Assembly: GCF_025370935.1 (NCBI RefSeq) | Contig: NC_133472.1 | Location: forward strand, 36,784,884-36,848,883 | DNA length: 64,000 nucleotides | Direction of reading: 5' to 3' | Source: Choristoneura fumiferana | Lineage: Eukaryota; Arthropoda; Insecta; Lepidoptera; Tortricidae | Shown here: positions 32,766-43,495 of the stretch, piece by piece | Numbering within the stretch: the stretch's first letter is position 1 | Layout: each line of letters starts with the position of its first letter | Translations under genes and position numbers: made by a program | Notes under the pieces: model-generated | What the model saw: only the letters and a program-made list of their open reading frames with translations | Databases searched by the model: none | What the model was told of the DNA's origin: nothing

Positions 32766-33194
32766 TGAAAATATCAAAAACACCACTGAATTGCTCGCAG
32801 ATGTATTGGTACCTAATTAGATTCATTAACATGCATCTTTCATCACGATATTTTTCTTTTTCGAGATTCATAGTGTACTTACATTTAAACGAATATTTGA
32901 ATTTTATTTCAAAACTATTTAACGTAACCTCAGCTTAACATCATACTAGTTTGAACAGGAAGCGAGACAACGTACTTTTACTAGTTTGAATTGAGCACTA
33001 GCTTATATTTTAGCTCAGTCTGTCGCTTCCTCAGTTGGAAGTCTCACAACTTTGAGGCATATCCGCTAGTGTCAAGAACTTGGGACTATAAGCAATGTTG
33101 CTTTGTAGCTTTCTTATTATTTTTAACACCTTTATTATTATTCTTAATTCAAATTAGCATACTAACGTTATTTTGCACAATTATTAATTCGTAT

Positions 33195-33405
33195 TTATTC
33201 CGTCCGCGTAGAATTCGTTTATCGATATCCTGCGGGAACTATGCAATTTTCCGGAATAAAAACTATCCTATGCCCTTTTCCGGGACTATCTGTGTACCGA
33301 ATTTAATCTTAATCGGTTCAGCGGTTTTGACGTGATGGAGTAACAAAAAACATACATACAAACAGACTTACAGACTTTCGCATTTATAATATTAGTGGGA
33401 TTGGA
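33195..33405 (+). repeat. CCCGCGG-type repeat, simple copy
   Basis: TTCCGTCCGCGTAGAATTCG at the 5' end, CTGCGGGAACTATGCAATTT and CCGGAATAAAAACTATCC within, CATTTATAATATTAGTGGGA at the end. Single-unit interior, unlike 3103-3807. Confidence 0.7.
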
Positions 33406-34484
33406 TAATATTAATTCACATAGCTGAATTTCCATAATGATAACACGCATAATGCAAATTGGCATAACGATGAGTTGGCATACGTTTAATAAACATAATG
33501 TTGCAGGTACTCATGTGCTTATTTACCAACAATTTGCCTTGTTGATCTTTTGCCACTCTATTTTTTATTTAAAATGAATAAACGTCAAAATTGACTGCAT
33601 GACATTAATAATGCCTTGAAACAGTAAGCGTTGTAAATGACAAAGATAAAATACTGCAGACAAATAAATCGCCGCTGGCTTTTATTAAATACTGGAAGTA
33701 TGAATGTACTGTGGTACTGCAGCAGATCTATTATCGTCTCATAAAATGCATAGTAACTGGTACAGCGCCAGGGGCTTAGCATACTTTTGCAGCGTTGAAA
33801 AAGTTTATTTTAATCTTCTTTTAATGAACTTACAGCCTTATCCAGGTAGATAGAACCCGGTGTCTACAAATCTCAGCTTCAAAAGAAAAACAGCGATTCT
33901 TAAAGGTATTTACTTTCTACACCGTGTCATACAATGACCGTAATAGGAACGTGTCAGGCAAAAATATATTTTTCCTATTGAAAAGTATGAGACTATGCCC
34001 ACTAGCACGTTTAACAACCAACCGTCGCCGTAGCGTGCCATGCACGGAGCGTCAAAAACCATGGTATGGTATGGCGCGCCGTTGACATGTTGTAGTCCGT
34101 GTCGCGTTAGATTCCGTGCCTAATACGTTCCAATTACTACTGTTATGGTATGATAGGTATGGTGTAGTGGGTAGAGACCTTTAGAATATACTAGAAAATA
34201 CAGGATCTTTAAGAATTGATACACTGTGTTAGGAAAAGTATGAACATTAAAGTTCTCAGTCACATCTTTTATTTTTATCTATAGTTACGGGAAAACAATT
34301 TTATAACTAGGAATATACATATTAAGAAAAAATAACCATTTGTTAAACTTAACTATACTAACGGAACCTTTCCTTGTTCGGTGTATTTCCTAAAAAAGCA
34401 TATTTTAAAACTCTTTCTCATACTTACTGAATACTTCAATTATGAAGTTCCTACATCGTTATTCCAAGCTATAACCCAATCCCT

Positions 34485-34550
34485 AACATTCTGAGAGACC
34501 TGTGCCCAGCAGTGGGACGTATATTACAGATTGAAGATGAAGAAGATATA
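34485..34550 (+). repeat. SINE 3' tail fragment
   Basis: CTGAGAGACCTGTGCCCAGC, AGTGGGACGTATATTACAG, then GATGAAGAAGAT, matching the end of the SINE at 59657. Confidence 0.6.
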
Positions 34551-36000
34551 AAATTAATCTTATCACACATAATAAATTCAATTAAAATATAACACTGTGC
34601 GTTAAAATAACATTGATTAATTATTTCACAATTCAAATTCAAAATAAATATCTGTTTACCCAGTGCGGTTTGCGAGTTTTATAGGTGTTTTAAAATTAAT
34701 ATATTTCAGCCGATAAAAGCCACAACCGCGATGCCTAACATACACTTTTGAACACCGACCAATATCTGTAAACATTAGTCAGCTACATATAATAACAAAA
34801 ACTTGAACAACATTTTCAGAGTTGTTCAGTCAAACTAACTCTACTATAATTCTGCCGTAATAATCCGGATTAATTTTAAGACAATAACGTATAAATCTAT
34901 AAAATAACAGAACTGCTATTCCAAACCTAATATAGAAAGAAATGACGCTGCAAATGGAAGAAATATTGCTAAGAATGGAGACTCAGAATGGCTCTTAGGA
35001 TAGGACATAATGTTCGGTCGGCGGGGATGAAAAAAGACATAGCGATAGTGTATGGCCACGTAACGTAGGGCGGTCTAAAGTCGGGCGTTAAAGGAGCCAG
35101 CGAGCTGTGCGCGCACTGATTCCGATAAACGTTTCGGTCAGCACTCATATATCAAGCCGATGACGCTTTTCAGAATACGGCGGACCCTCTTTTTCACTAT
35201 ACGACCGATAAAGATGTTGAATCAAGTGTTCCACTAGACGTGCGGGATTTTCAGTGAAAATCATAATTCTATCTTCCGAAGTTACGTATATAAATAGAGA
35301 TATAAAAATAAGTACACTAGAGCACGTGTATGGTAACTTGGCTTGTTTAAAGTTTGTTACACATATCAACTTTGTTGCTGTTGTATTTGATTGAGTCGTT
35401 TCGAAGGAAAGGTAGGTATATCTTGCGAAGATGTATTTCGCTGTAAATAATAAGCTTGTTTTTTTGCATGAGTGTTGTGTATCAATTTATGGAAGAATAT
35501 GATTAGCAATTATATAATTATTAATGTTATTGAAAACTTAAATATTATGTTGTAATCTCTTGTTCGATTAAGATCGGTAGGTGAGTGATTTTTAAAACTT
35601 TCGGATTCGGTAGTCGGGTTTAGTTTATAGTATTATGACATTTTTTAAATTTTATACTTTTTTGATGCTCTCATGAAAATGATAGCTAAAAAGTGTTATA
35701 ACACATTAACATAAATCTTTAATGGGCTTTCATTTCATTTCATTAAATATACATATAAATAAAAATAAATTGCTTGTTTGAATATGTACAATGATTAGTA
35801 GGTTTTCAAAGTGCATTGAGTACGTCAAAGTTATCTTCATCTTATTCTATTCTTACATATTTTCATCTTATTCTACATATTTTACAACAAAAACCTTTCA
35901 CCAGGGCGTTGTTATTGCCAAATAATTCCAGTTTTATTCCTTTATTTTATGGTGTTGAGTAACACAGTTTATTTTATAGCTATTCTTGTTTTTGTTTCAG

Positions 36001-36153
36001 GTGCCATTTTCGATCAAAACACTGATGAGATTCAAAATGTCTTTAAATACGCAATGACTGCCCACAATCAGAATATCAGCAGCCGCCGACTAGAACTGCA
36101 AGCGTATGTAGACGTCATCAACACCGCTGATGCCTTCAAACTCAGTCGACTTA
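36001..36153 (+). CDS. GluRIA: Ionotropic glutamate receptor (AMPA type), coding exon 2
   Basis: Acceptor TTTGTTTCAG, donor GTAAGTATT at 36154. It encodes GAIFDQNTDEIQNVFKYAM, then NISSRRLELQAYVDV and NTADAFKLSRL, nearly word for word the start of the amino-terminal (LIVBP-like) domain of the Drosophila AMPA-type receptors as I remember it. The exon is 153 nt, enters in phase 1 and leaves in phase 1, with the final A completed by TC of exon 3 to give ICNQ. The frame stays open upstream of the acceptor to 35949, which is intron sequence and not a start. Confidence 0.93.
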
Positions 36154-36269
36154 GTAAGTATTAGTGTTGCTGACCAATAGTCGGATAAATATATTCTATC
36201 GATAGCTATTCGATACAAAAAACATCTTTATATAGCTCAGAACGAGACAAAATAACTGACAAAGTGCAA

Positions 36270-36655
36270 AACCACAGAATAAGAATGTGTACAGTAGGAG
36301 ATCGCCTTTGTCTCGGTGCAAAATGCTGACAGTAGTCTAGACATTGAAACAATCGAGTCACTAGTACAATGACCACATCGCTCATAGTCTACATCTCAAA
36401 ATGACCGACTCGCAAAATGACTTTATCTCATCTAGTCAACATCTGTCCAAATCGCAAAAAGACTACATCGCTGCTAGTCAACGTTTCATAATGTCAGAAT
36501 CGTAAATGGCCTTCATCTCATCAAGTCCATATCTCACAATGTCCAAGTCGCACAATTACCACATCGCTCCCGGTCATGATCTTAAAAAGTGCAAAATATC
36601 AGAATAGCTTGGTCGTAAAATGACTACGTCGTCTAAAGTCGGTACAGTTACGCTT
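36270..36655. repeat. Quasi-periodic arm left of the MULE-like remnant
   Basis: An array of related words with loose spacing: TCGCAAAATGAC, CATCTCAAAATGACC, GACTACATCGCTGCTAGTC, TCGTAAATGG, AAGTCGCACAATTACC. No exact unit length. Inverted relatives occur at 38890-39115 (CATTTTGCGACTTA, GATGTAGTCCATTTTAC). Confidence 0.65.
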
Positions 36656-36668
36656 AATAATAATGATA

Positions 36669-36885
36669 TATTTTTTTTTATTCGACTGGATGGAAAATGA
36701 GCAAGCGGGTCTCCTGATGGTAAGAGATCACCACCGTCCATAAACATCTGCAACACCAGGGGTATTTCAGATGAGTTGCCAACATAGAGGCCTGCTGCTT
36801 CACGGCAGGATTAGCGAGCAAGACGGTGGTAGCAAACCGGGCGGCCCTTGCACAAGGTTCTACCACCTTGCAATATATATATATA
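36669..36885 (+). repeat. ATTCGACTGGATGG repeat
   Basis: TTTTTTTATTCGACTGGATGG, then GGGTCTCCTGATGGTAAGAG, ATCACCACCGTCCATAAACA and TCTGCAACACCAGGGGTATT, a common lepidopteran repeat. It lies inside the MULE-like region. The same family is the insertion target of the SINE at 59657. Confidence 0.7.
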
Positions 36886-37380
36886 TTTATCCGGGGCTTC
36901 TCAAACTACTTGTTCTTATACTCCACTTGGCCTTATGGCCTAGACAACTGTAGGTATTTAAAAAAGAACATTACATCCGAATTGAATACCTTCTCTTTTT
37001 TTTGAAGTTGGTTAAAATACCTGTTACTTTTAACTATTATTGTAGGTTCGTTGTTATTGCTGGGGAACACCTCTAAGGATATAGATGAAATTTTGTATTT
37101 CGCATTTCAAGTTTCAAAAAAAAAATAGGAAAATTTATATAAAATAATGAAGCCATGCAAACTCGGTATCTACAAAGACGCTACAAAAAGTAAATGATTA
37201 TTATTGAATACTAGGCCACTTGGAATAAATACTGATAATTTTAAATAAAACAATCGAAAGATGCATCATTCGATTATTCAATTCGCTTGTATTGACATTT
37301 CTGCTAAAACGCTTTCCTATGCTTATGCATGATGAGTACCTACTATAGAAATTATATTTATTTCTAATAATAAAAATTTA

Positions 37381-38640
37381 CCTGCAGTGTTATACGATGG
37401 TTACCGTTACAATTGGATCAAGCATAATGTTTCGGGAAACACATTTTGGCGATGTGCAAATCGCGAAGAGTGCAGTGCGTCAGTCACATTGAATCCTAAC
37501 CAAACTGAAGTAGTCCGAGGAAGCCTTCATAGTTGTGTGCAAAATCATCACATATTCATAACGGACATTGTTGTTAATGCACCGAAAAAAATCAGTTGGT
37601 GAAAATATGGCACCAGTGAAGAAAATTTATGAAAAAATCATACTGAAACACGTTCAAGATGATGCCATCTTTTGAATCAGTGCGTAATAAATTGCATAGA
37701 ACACGAAAACGTTTTTTGGAAGTAAGTGCAGCCAAATTTCCTAAAAGTATTGATGTTGAAATACCAAACACTTCCAGAAAGAACTTTTTAGTCGCTGAGT
37801 ATGAGTTGGATTCTGAAAATAAGATTTGCTTGTTTAGCACTGCCACATGCAAAATGTTTGCAATGTCAGCTAGCAGACAAATCAAAGTTTTTTTTTGGAG
37901 ATGGCACGTTTAAGCCGGTGCCCAGTTCTCTCACCCAGCTTTTTTCGATTCACGTGGATGGGGCGAGTGATGAGAAAAACATGAATGTTTTTCCTATGCT
38001 GTAACGCTTTACTACCGAATAAGACCCAAAACACATACGTATCTTTATTGACATTGACACGAGATGTCTTAGAAATCGAAATAGAAATATAAATGTGACT
38101 TCAAAATGGCTCAGATTAATGCGTTCCAAGAAGTGTTCCCGCAAGGAAAGGTTACAGGATGTTATTACCATTTTTCGAAGGCCGTCCGGAATAAGCAGAT
38201 GCTCTGGACTTTGCAAATTCTGACCGAGGAAAGCAAATTGTAAGACTGGTATGTAATTTGCCATTGTTGCCATCATCACTTATAAATGACGGCTGGAACT
38301 CGATTACTAACTATGCGATGAATTGTGACGGAATGACTGCGTTCATACAATATTTTGAAGCTCAGTGGCTTAAAAATACGGCTTTAATATCGTGTTGAAA
38401 AGAGAGACACAGGACGAATAATGCCATGGAGGCGTCTCGGCGTAGGTACAATATTGCACTCCAAAACAACGTTGTTCGGTTTTCTGCATAAACTCAAAAC
38501 TGAGTCCAGGTACCAAGATATCAGAGTCAAGGGCTTATTAACCAAGAAAGAAAATAGGAGAAAAAGTACACGATATTTGACAAAGAAAACGACAGAGAAC
38601 TCATAAAACCTTGGAGTTTCTTTTAAATATTTCAAAGTTG
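37381..38640 (+). pseudogene. Decayed FLYWCH/Mutator-like transposase
   Basis: The first block (37387-37545) reads YDGYRYNWIKHN, FWRCANREECSASVTL and HSC, a FLYWCH zinc finger (F-Y, W-x-C, C-x-A, H). A second block (37659-37850) is SVRNKLHRTRKRFLEV with a following IEIPNTS-like loop. A third frame (about 37895-37965) gives FFGDGTFKPVPSSLTQLFSI, the DGTF motif that carries the first catalytic Asp of MULE transposases. At 38103-38200 AQINAFQEVFPQGKVTGCYY keeps the GC-x-F/Y-H region. At 38404-38455 RTNNAMEASRRRYN matches the RTNNxxE region near the C-terminus. The blocks are in order but in different frames with many stops, so the gene is dead. Family: MULE/Phantom-type DNA transposon. Confidence 0.75.
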
Positions 38641-38889
38641 AAATTCATGTTAAGTTTGAAGCAATAATAAATCGTTTATTTCAATACTAATAAGCGAAGC
38701 CGCAAATGATGGGGTACATACTTCATCTCTTATCGCGTTGCGGTTGTAGCTCAGTAGTAAACGGTAGTATAAAATAATTTAGTTTTTTGTCACAAGATTA
38801 AGTAACCTTGTTTTTTTTAATTGTTAATTAAATAACATTACTAAAAACTGCATAATTGTTTTATTTTATATGCGAACTATGCTTTGATA

Positions 38890-39115
38890 GTACCATGACT
38901 AAATAGTAAAATGACCACATCGCTTATGTCTAATCTAACCAACTGTACGGAATAGGTAGCATTTTGCGACTTATCCTTATACGAATCAAGGCATTTTAGA
39001 GATGTAGTCCATTTTACAACTTAGTCAAATCATGTTGTAGTCATACCTATAGCAATTCCAGCATTCTGCGATGAAGATGAATATTCGGCCAAGTACGACT
39101 ATTAAAAAAACTGCT
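38890..39115. repeat. Quasi-periodic arm right of the MULE-like remnant
   Basis: Holds GTAAAATGACCACATCGCTT and then reversed words such as GCATTTTGCGACTTATCC, GAGATGTAGTCCATTTTAC and GCATTCTGCGATGAAG. Together with 36270-36655 it would make a transposon of about 2.8 kb with the transposase between the arms. Confidence 0.55.
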
Positions 39116-40398
39116 ACACCGAGTACCGACCGAGTAGTAAACGAATACTCGGCCCATCTCTAGTGATTATTAATCTATGACTATAATATCCATACTATCA
39201 ATAATATTGAAAGTTTTGAAGTTCTGAAAAAGAATAGTAGTAGATTATTTTGCACTATTGATAGTACGTCACATTCGATAACTATCGATAGAACAAAGTC
39301 AAATGCAAACAACACTACAAAATATTTGTATTTTATGTATGTTTTTTAAGTCTAGTAGAGTTTTTTTTAATTCAGTGTATTTTATTATTCTTAATTGTCA
39401 ATAAATAAATCTTTACTCACCCGTAGGTAAGAAGTAATACATTTAAGGCTTTGAATTCACACTTTTCAGTTAGCCTTTGTTTGACTAAAATACGTGTAAG
39501 AATTTTGTGTTCAAATTTATCGTATCTGAAAATTTGATTTCGGAAATTTAAAACCTTGTGTTAAAACTTGCACCAAATAAAAAATAAACCGCAGGTCCTT
39601 CCCAATGAGCGTTCTTCGTTTTCTTATTTTGAAAACTTTGACTGCGTTTTAGATAGTCATTCACGATGACGCGTGCCTTGGGTCTTATTACTATGCCATT
39701 AATATCTAATTTTGACAAAATCACGCGTCTTCGTGGATGGCACTAGGCATATCTGTGAACAGATAACTAACTAAAAATAAACTTAGTATCACCTAGTACT
39801 AATCGTTGATCGGAGAGTACCTACGTTAGTATAGTGCCCTCAAGCGTTCAAAATAATATGACCGCTATCCTCCCAACTACAGCGAACCCCGTTGCCATGG
39901 TTACGATCATGGGGCCCCGGCATTCTACTTAAGGGGGACGGGAACTGGAAAATTGACTACCTGAATTGGCACAATCTTTGGTTTCTTTAACAAGACTGTT
40001 TATAAATTATATTAAGTTCTGTTGTAAATAACATGACAATTTTTTTTTAAATTATAATCTTTTTTCCAGTTATTAACGGCATACATTCTTTTCTTCTAAT
40101 TAGACAAAGATGAAGTAGGCTTTTTTCATAGTGTTGGAATTTCTTATAATTGACAGCCTACGATTGACAGTAAAAAATGGTAAAGTTAACAAACGAAACA
40201 TTACAAGATAACAATTCTTTTACAATTTAATTTTAATTTTACTTAGTAAGTACTTTAACCATACATTCGTATTATAAGTACTAAATAGATTTTTCTATTT
40301 TCTTTTAAATTTTGTTTCGGGTTATTTTGTGCATTTCCACAAGATGATTTAATGTGCATTCAATTGGAAAAATATAACGATTTAAAAATATATATATA

Positions 40399-40647
40399 TG
40401 TGGGATCGTGCGAAGGAAACAAACTTTTAAACCGAGAAGTAAAAAAAGTTTATTAAAAAAAAAACTAAATGAAATACGTTAATTGACAAAATAAAACAGA
40501 AAACACATGCAGCAACTAGGCTCACCCGATCGTAACTCGCACTCTTCAACTCATTCGCTCGTCTCATTCACTCCACATTAGTCTTCAGTCATTCGGTCGC
40601 TCGTTTACATCAAATCATTCAAACAGTAGTCCACCCTCATTCCCACA
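40399..40647 (-). repeat. LTR (3' LTR in element orientation)
   Basis: Plus-strand ends TGTGGGATCG...CATTCCCACA. Equal in length to the other LTR, and no difference was seen in a line-by-line reading. Confidence 0.9.
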
Positions 40648-41071
40648 TTCGGCCATCCTACACACATGACTGTCCCCAGGCATCCTCTAAACAAAACATC
40701 TTACACATCTAAACATCTTAACCTAGGTACACCTTAATCCTAGAACATGTGTGCTATAAGCCATCATTACAATAACACATCTTATGCTATAAAAATAGCT
40801 TACCAATCTTAGTAAGTAGGTACAACTAAACATCTTTAAGAAAAAAACAGTTTTCAATTTTACACCATACCAGTAACATAAGTGCAAAGAAAACCATAAC
40901 AATGGTCTGTAACCATCTTAAACTTTACACCACACCAGTAGGTAAACACTTTTTTTATACACCCTCTGACAGTCTGCGCCTTTAACACTAAGTAACTATG
41001 GAGGTAACTCGCGTGGTGCTTCATCGCTGGCACCACTCCGAAGCACTCGTCGTCTATTAGGATGTCCGTCT

Positions 41072-41495
41072 TTACGTATCCCGGCGATAAAACACGGTCG
41101 CACCGAGCCCCGTCAACAACAGTTCACACTTTTTGTTACCCTGCGCGCCTAACGACTGGTAACAGTCTTCCGACACACGGTTCACGTCACTGTTGAAGTC
41201 CATTATCGCGTTTACACTTCGATCACATAACATTGTCTTCGTCGGCTTCCGATCGATGTTTTCATCTCGAGTTCGATCACAACTGCTTGAGCTACTGTCA
41301 CAACTGTCAACGTCATTGGTGTGACATCTGACGTCTGTCGCTGTCATTGCCGCCATCTTCGCCGCCATGTCTATGTCGTTCCCGGTCACCTCGTTCCGAA
41401 GACATTCTTCGTTCCGTCGTTCGAGTGAATGTGACCGACGGTTTGTACGAACAAGCTCGCCGCTCGATTTCCGTCCGCGCCGCCGCCATCATGTT
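41072..41495 (-). pseudogene. Possible gag/protease junction remnant
   Basis: An open frame of 105 codons (41389-41072) rich in Asp and Ser ends with KKCELLLTGLGATVFYRRD. The LLxTGxGATV pattern is faintly like a retropepsin active site, but the D-T-G triad is not present. Located where the protease should follow gag. A weak call. Confidence 0.3.
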
Positions 41496-42445
41496 TCACG
41501 TCAGCTGCTTTCGCTCGATATCGTTGATGCACAGTTGTGCCGATATGTGACCGAATTGGCTACATTGGTAACACTTCGCAACAATTTCTTCGTTCGGGCA
41601 CACACTGGACACATGATTTTCTCTTTCTTCACAGCTATAGCTCGAGTAAACTGGTTTGGGCCGGGTTTTCGTCACGTCTTGTAGTGAATGCGTAGGTACC
41701 CTCTTGTTTTTTATCATTTCGTAAATCTTAATTTTTTCCTTTAAATCGCTGTATGATGTAACACCGTAAAACATAATTTTGTGTTTTTTAAGTCTTCGAT
41801 TCCGTCGACAATGTATTGGATTGCCACATATCTGGCATTTTTCCGATCTTACCCAATTCGCGCATCGTGTAAAAAATACTCTAGGCAACTTTCGTCGTTC
41901 CTCTTTTTACGCGCCACCATCAACTCGTGAATTTGTTTGATGTTGACCGTGTCTGGGAATTCTTTATTCAGCGCGTATTTCAAATCATTCCACGATTTGA
42001 ACGGTCGCTCCGCTTGAAGCCAAAGCGCTGCGGTACCCGTCATACTGCGTTTGGCGACAATCAATTGTTGTAAAGGCGTCCACCCAAATATTGCCGCGTT
42101 CTCGTCGATGTCGTCCATAAATTTAGTCACGCTATACGTCTTGTCTTGAGCGCTAAATTTCTCTATCAGATCGTCAGTGTACTGCAGGCTTTCACTAACG
42201 TCGTACGTCGTCATCACACTTGCAGTAGTCGTCGTCGTCGTATGGAGTTTCAGTGTTGGTGCCTCATCCACACCGCCACTCGGAGCCTCGCTAGCTGCCT
42301 CGTCGTACACCTTATCCGTTTCCATCTCGCTGATGTGCAGTTTCTTGCCGCTCAGAAGCCACCGTCTTACTTCAGAAGCCAGCAGAAACTCGTCGTCGCT
42401 GTTATTTCGGTCACCCGTCGTAAATGGCAACCGCCGTAACAAAAA
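41496..42445 (-). pseudogene. Frameshifted gag of the short LTR element
   Basis: The first part (ending at about 41849) has a low-complexity acidic lead, then a capsid-like segment: VTKFMDDIDENAAIFGWTPL, AALWLQAERPFKSWNDLKYA and LNKEFPDTVNIKQI, the W...L...FP spacing of Ty3/Gypsy gags. The reading frame breaks twice around 41790-41870. The second part (41888-41496) carries CYQCSQFGHISAQLC near its end, a zinc knuckle of CX2CX4HX5C form (the standard is HX4C), for RNA binding. The likely start is a Met in the 42200-42280 region; the longer open frame that runs into the LTR is probably fortuitous. Confidence 0.75.
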
Positions 42446-42516
42446 ATGTAACCGCCTCGTTACACCACGTAGCACACCAGTCCGTCGTCGTATCCACGAT
42501 TTAATTTTTCCTTCTG

Positions 42517-42534
42517 ATCCCGGACGAGCCCCCA
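42517..42534 (-). promoter_or_regulatory. Primer-binding site, tRNA-Pro type
   Basis: The minus strand reads TGGGGGCTCGTCCGGGAT, the 18-nt complement of the 3' end of tRNA-Pro, known as the primer site of murine leukaemia viruses. It starts 4 bp after the LTR end (CCCACA, TTTT, then the site). Confidence 0.88.
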
Positions 42535-42538
42535 AAAA

Positions 42539-42787
42539 TGTGGGATCGTGCGAAGGAAACAAACTTTTAAACCGAGAAGTAAAAAAAGTTTATTAAAAAA
42601 AAAACTAAATGAAATACGTTAATTGACAAAATAAAACAGAAAACACATGCAGCAACTAGGCTCACCCGATCGTAACTCGCACTCTTCAACTCATTCGCTC
42701 GTCTCATTCACTCCACATTAGTCTTCAGTCATTCGGTCGCTCGTTTACATCAAATCATTCAAACAGTAGTCCACCCTCATTCCCACA
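42539..42787 (-). repeat. LTR (5' LTR in element orientation)
   Basis: Mate of 40399-40647. Followed on the plus strand by TATATATATATATATATATA, the interrupted microsatellite. Confidence 0.9.
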
Positions 42788-42869
42788 TATATATATATAT
42801 ATATATTAAAAATGTACTTGTTTAGTATTATTTGTGTCCGAGTGATTTTTTATTTGTCTGATTAAACTA

Positions 42870-43010
42870 ATATTAAATATACTGACCCGGATAACTCACG
42901 TCTTAAATCGAGTTCCGTATGAGAATCCGTAGCCCTTTCGTCTTCGGCCGAAACATGTCGAGCTAAACTCGATTTAAGACGTGAGTTATCCGGGTCAATA
43001 TATTTAATAT
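42870..43010. repeat. Foldback repeat with 43-nt arms and a partial hammerhead-like core
   Basis: Left arm 42870-42912 and right arm 42968-43010 pair almost perfectly (GACCCGGATAACTCACGTCT and reverse complement). The 55-bp loop holds GGCCGAAACATGTCGAG, i.e. GAAA followed at hammerhead spacing by GUC, but no CUGANGA core precedes it. Possibly a degraded terminus of a second Penelope-like family. Confidence 0.6.
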
Positions 43011-43384
43011 GAGTGAGTCTCACGGTAGTTTCATGTTCAATAATTGAACTAATTTAAATATTTAACAACGGCTTCTGCTAGCGATGATCGATATTTTCTG
43101 CTATCTGCCAATAAAGGTTTCGTTACTTTGCACTCACCCTTGCCCCAGTTTCGTACAACATTGCCGATAGACAATCCTTTGACGCGCTTGTTTTAAATTC
43201 CGAACGTTGCAAAGCAGTTTGCCCGAAAAACGTCGATAAAAAAATGTTTAATTTCAACTCTGGCTTTGTACCCAGAATGTGTACCCGCGTCGTCGTTTAT
43301 TGCTATTCTTGTCACTCAACGATTCTAAGCAAAGACAATTACTTTTCTTTAACGTGCTCGAAAATCATTGCATTTGTTTTCCAT

Positions 43385-43495
43385 TTATGAGTGATCTCAA
43401 GATTTAAGCGAAAATAGCTCCCAGTGACCTTCTGGATACAATCGGACAAAGTTATTGCTCCTAGCGCGCACCATTGTCACCCGTTTTCTGCATTT
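43385..43495 (+). repeat. Diverged dispersed repeat, copy 1
   Basis: GCGAAAATAGCTCCCAGTGA, CCTTCTGGATACAATCGGAC, then CACCATTGTCACCCGTTTT. The copy at 45880-45995 has the same word order with about 30% differences. Confidence 0.45.

Larger units (their letters stand above)
19738..36000 (+). other. Intron 1 (16.3 kb), filled with mobile elements
   Basis: Donor GTAAGTG at 19738 and acceptor TTTGTTTCAG ending at 36000. Besides the elements listed separately, these parts hold nothing I recognise: 19863-21850, 22831-23454, 24791-25127, 25534-26529, 26669-27519, 32406-32703, 32766-33194, 33406-34484 and 34551-36000. No other host exon was found on either strand. Confidence 0.8.
40399..42787 (-). 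mobile_element. Short LTR retrotransposon, gag only
   Basis: Two 249-bp LTRs (40399-40647 and 42539-42787) that I cannot tell apart by eye flank 1,891 bp. On the minus strand the order is LTR, 4 bp, primer site, gag, about 850 bp without a recognisable pol, LTR. It is inserted into a TA-rich microsatellite, so the target duplication (TATA or longer) cannot be sized. Matching LTRs mean a recent insertion, yet gag is frameshifted and pol is absent, so proteins must have come from another copy. Confidence 0.88.

Noticed and set aside
42146..42596. Plus-strand frames of 97 and 139 codons
   Set aside because: They are the antisense of the gag of the short LTR element.
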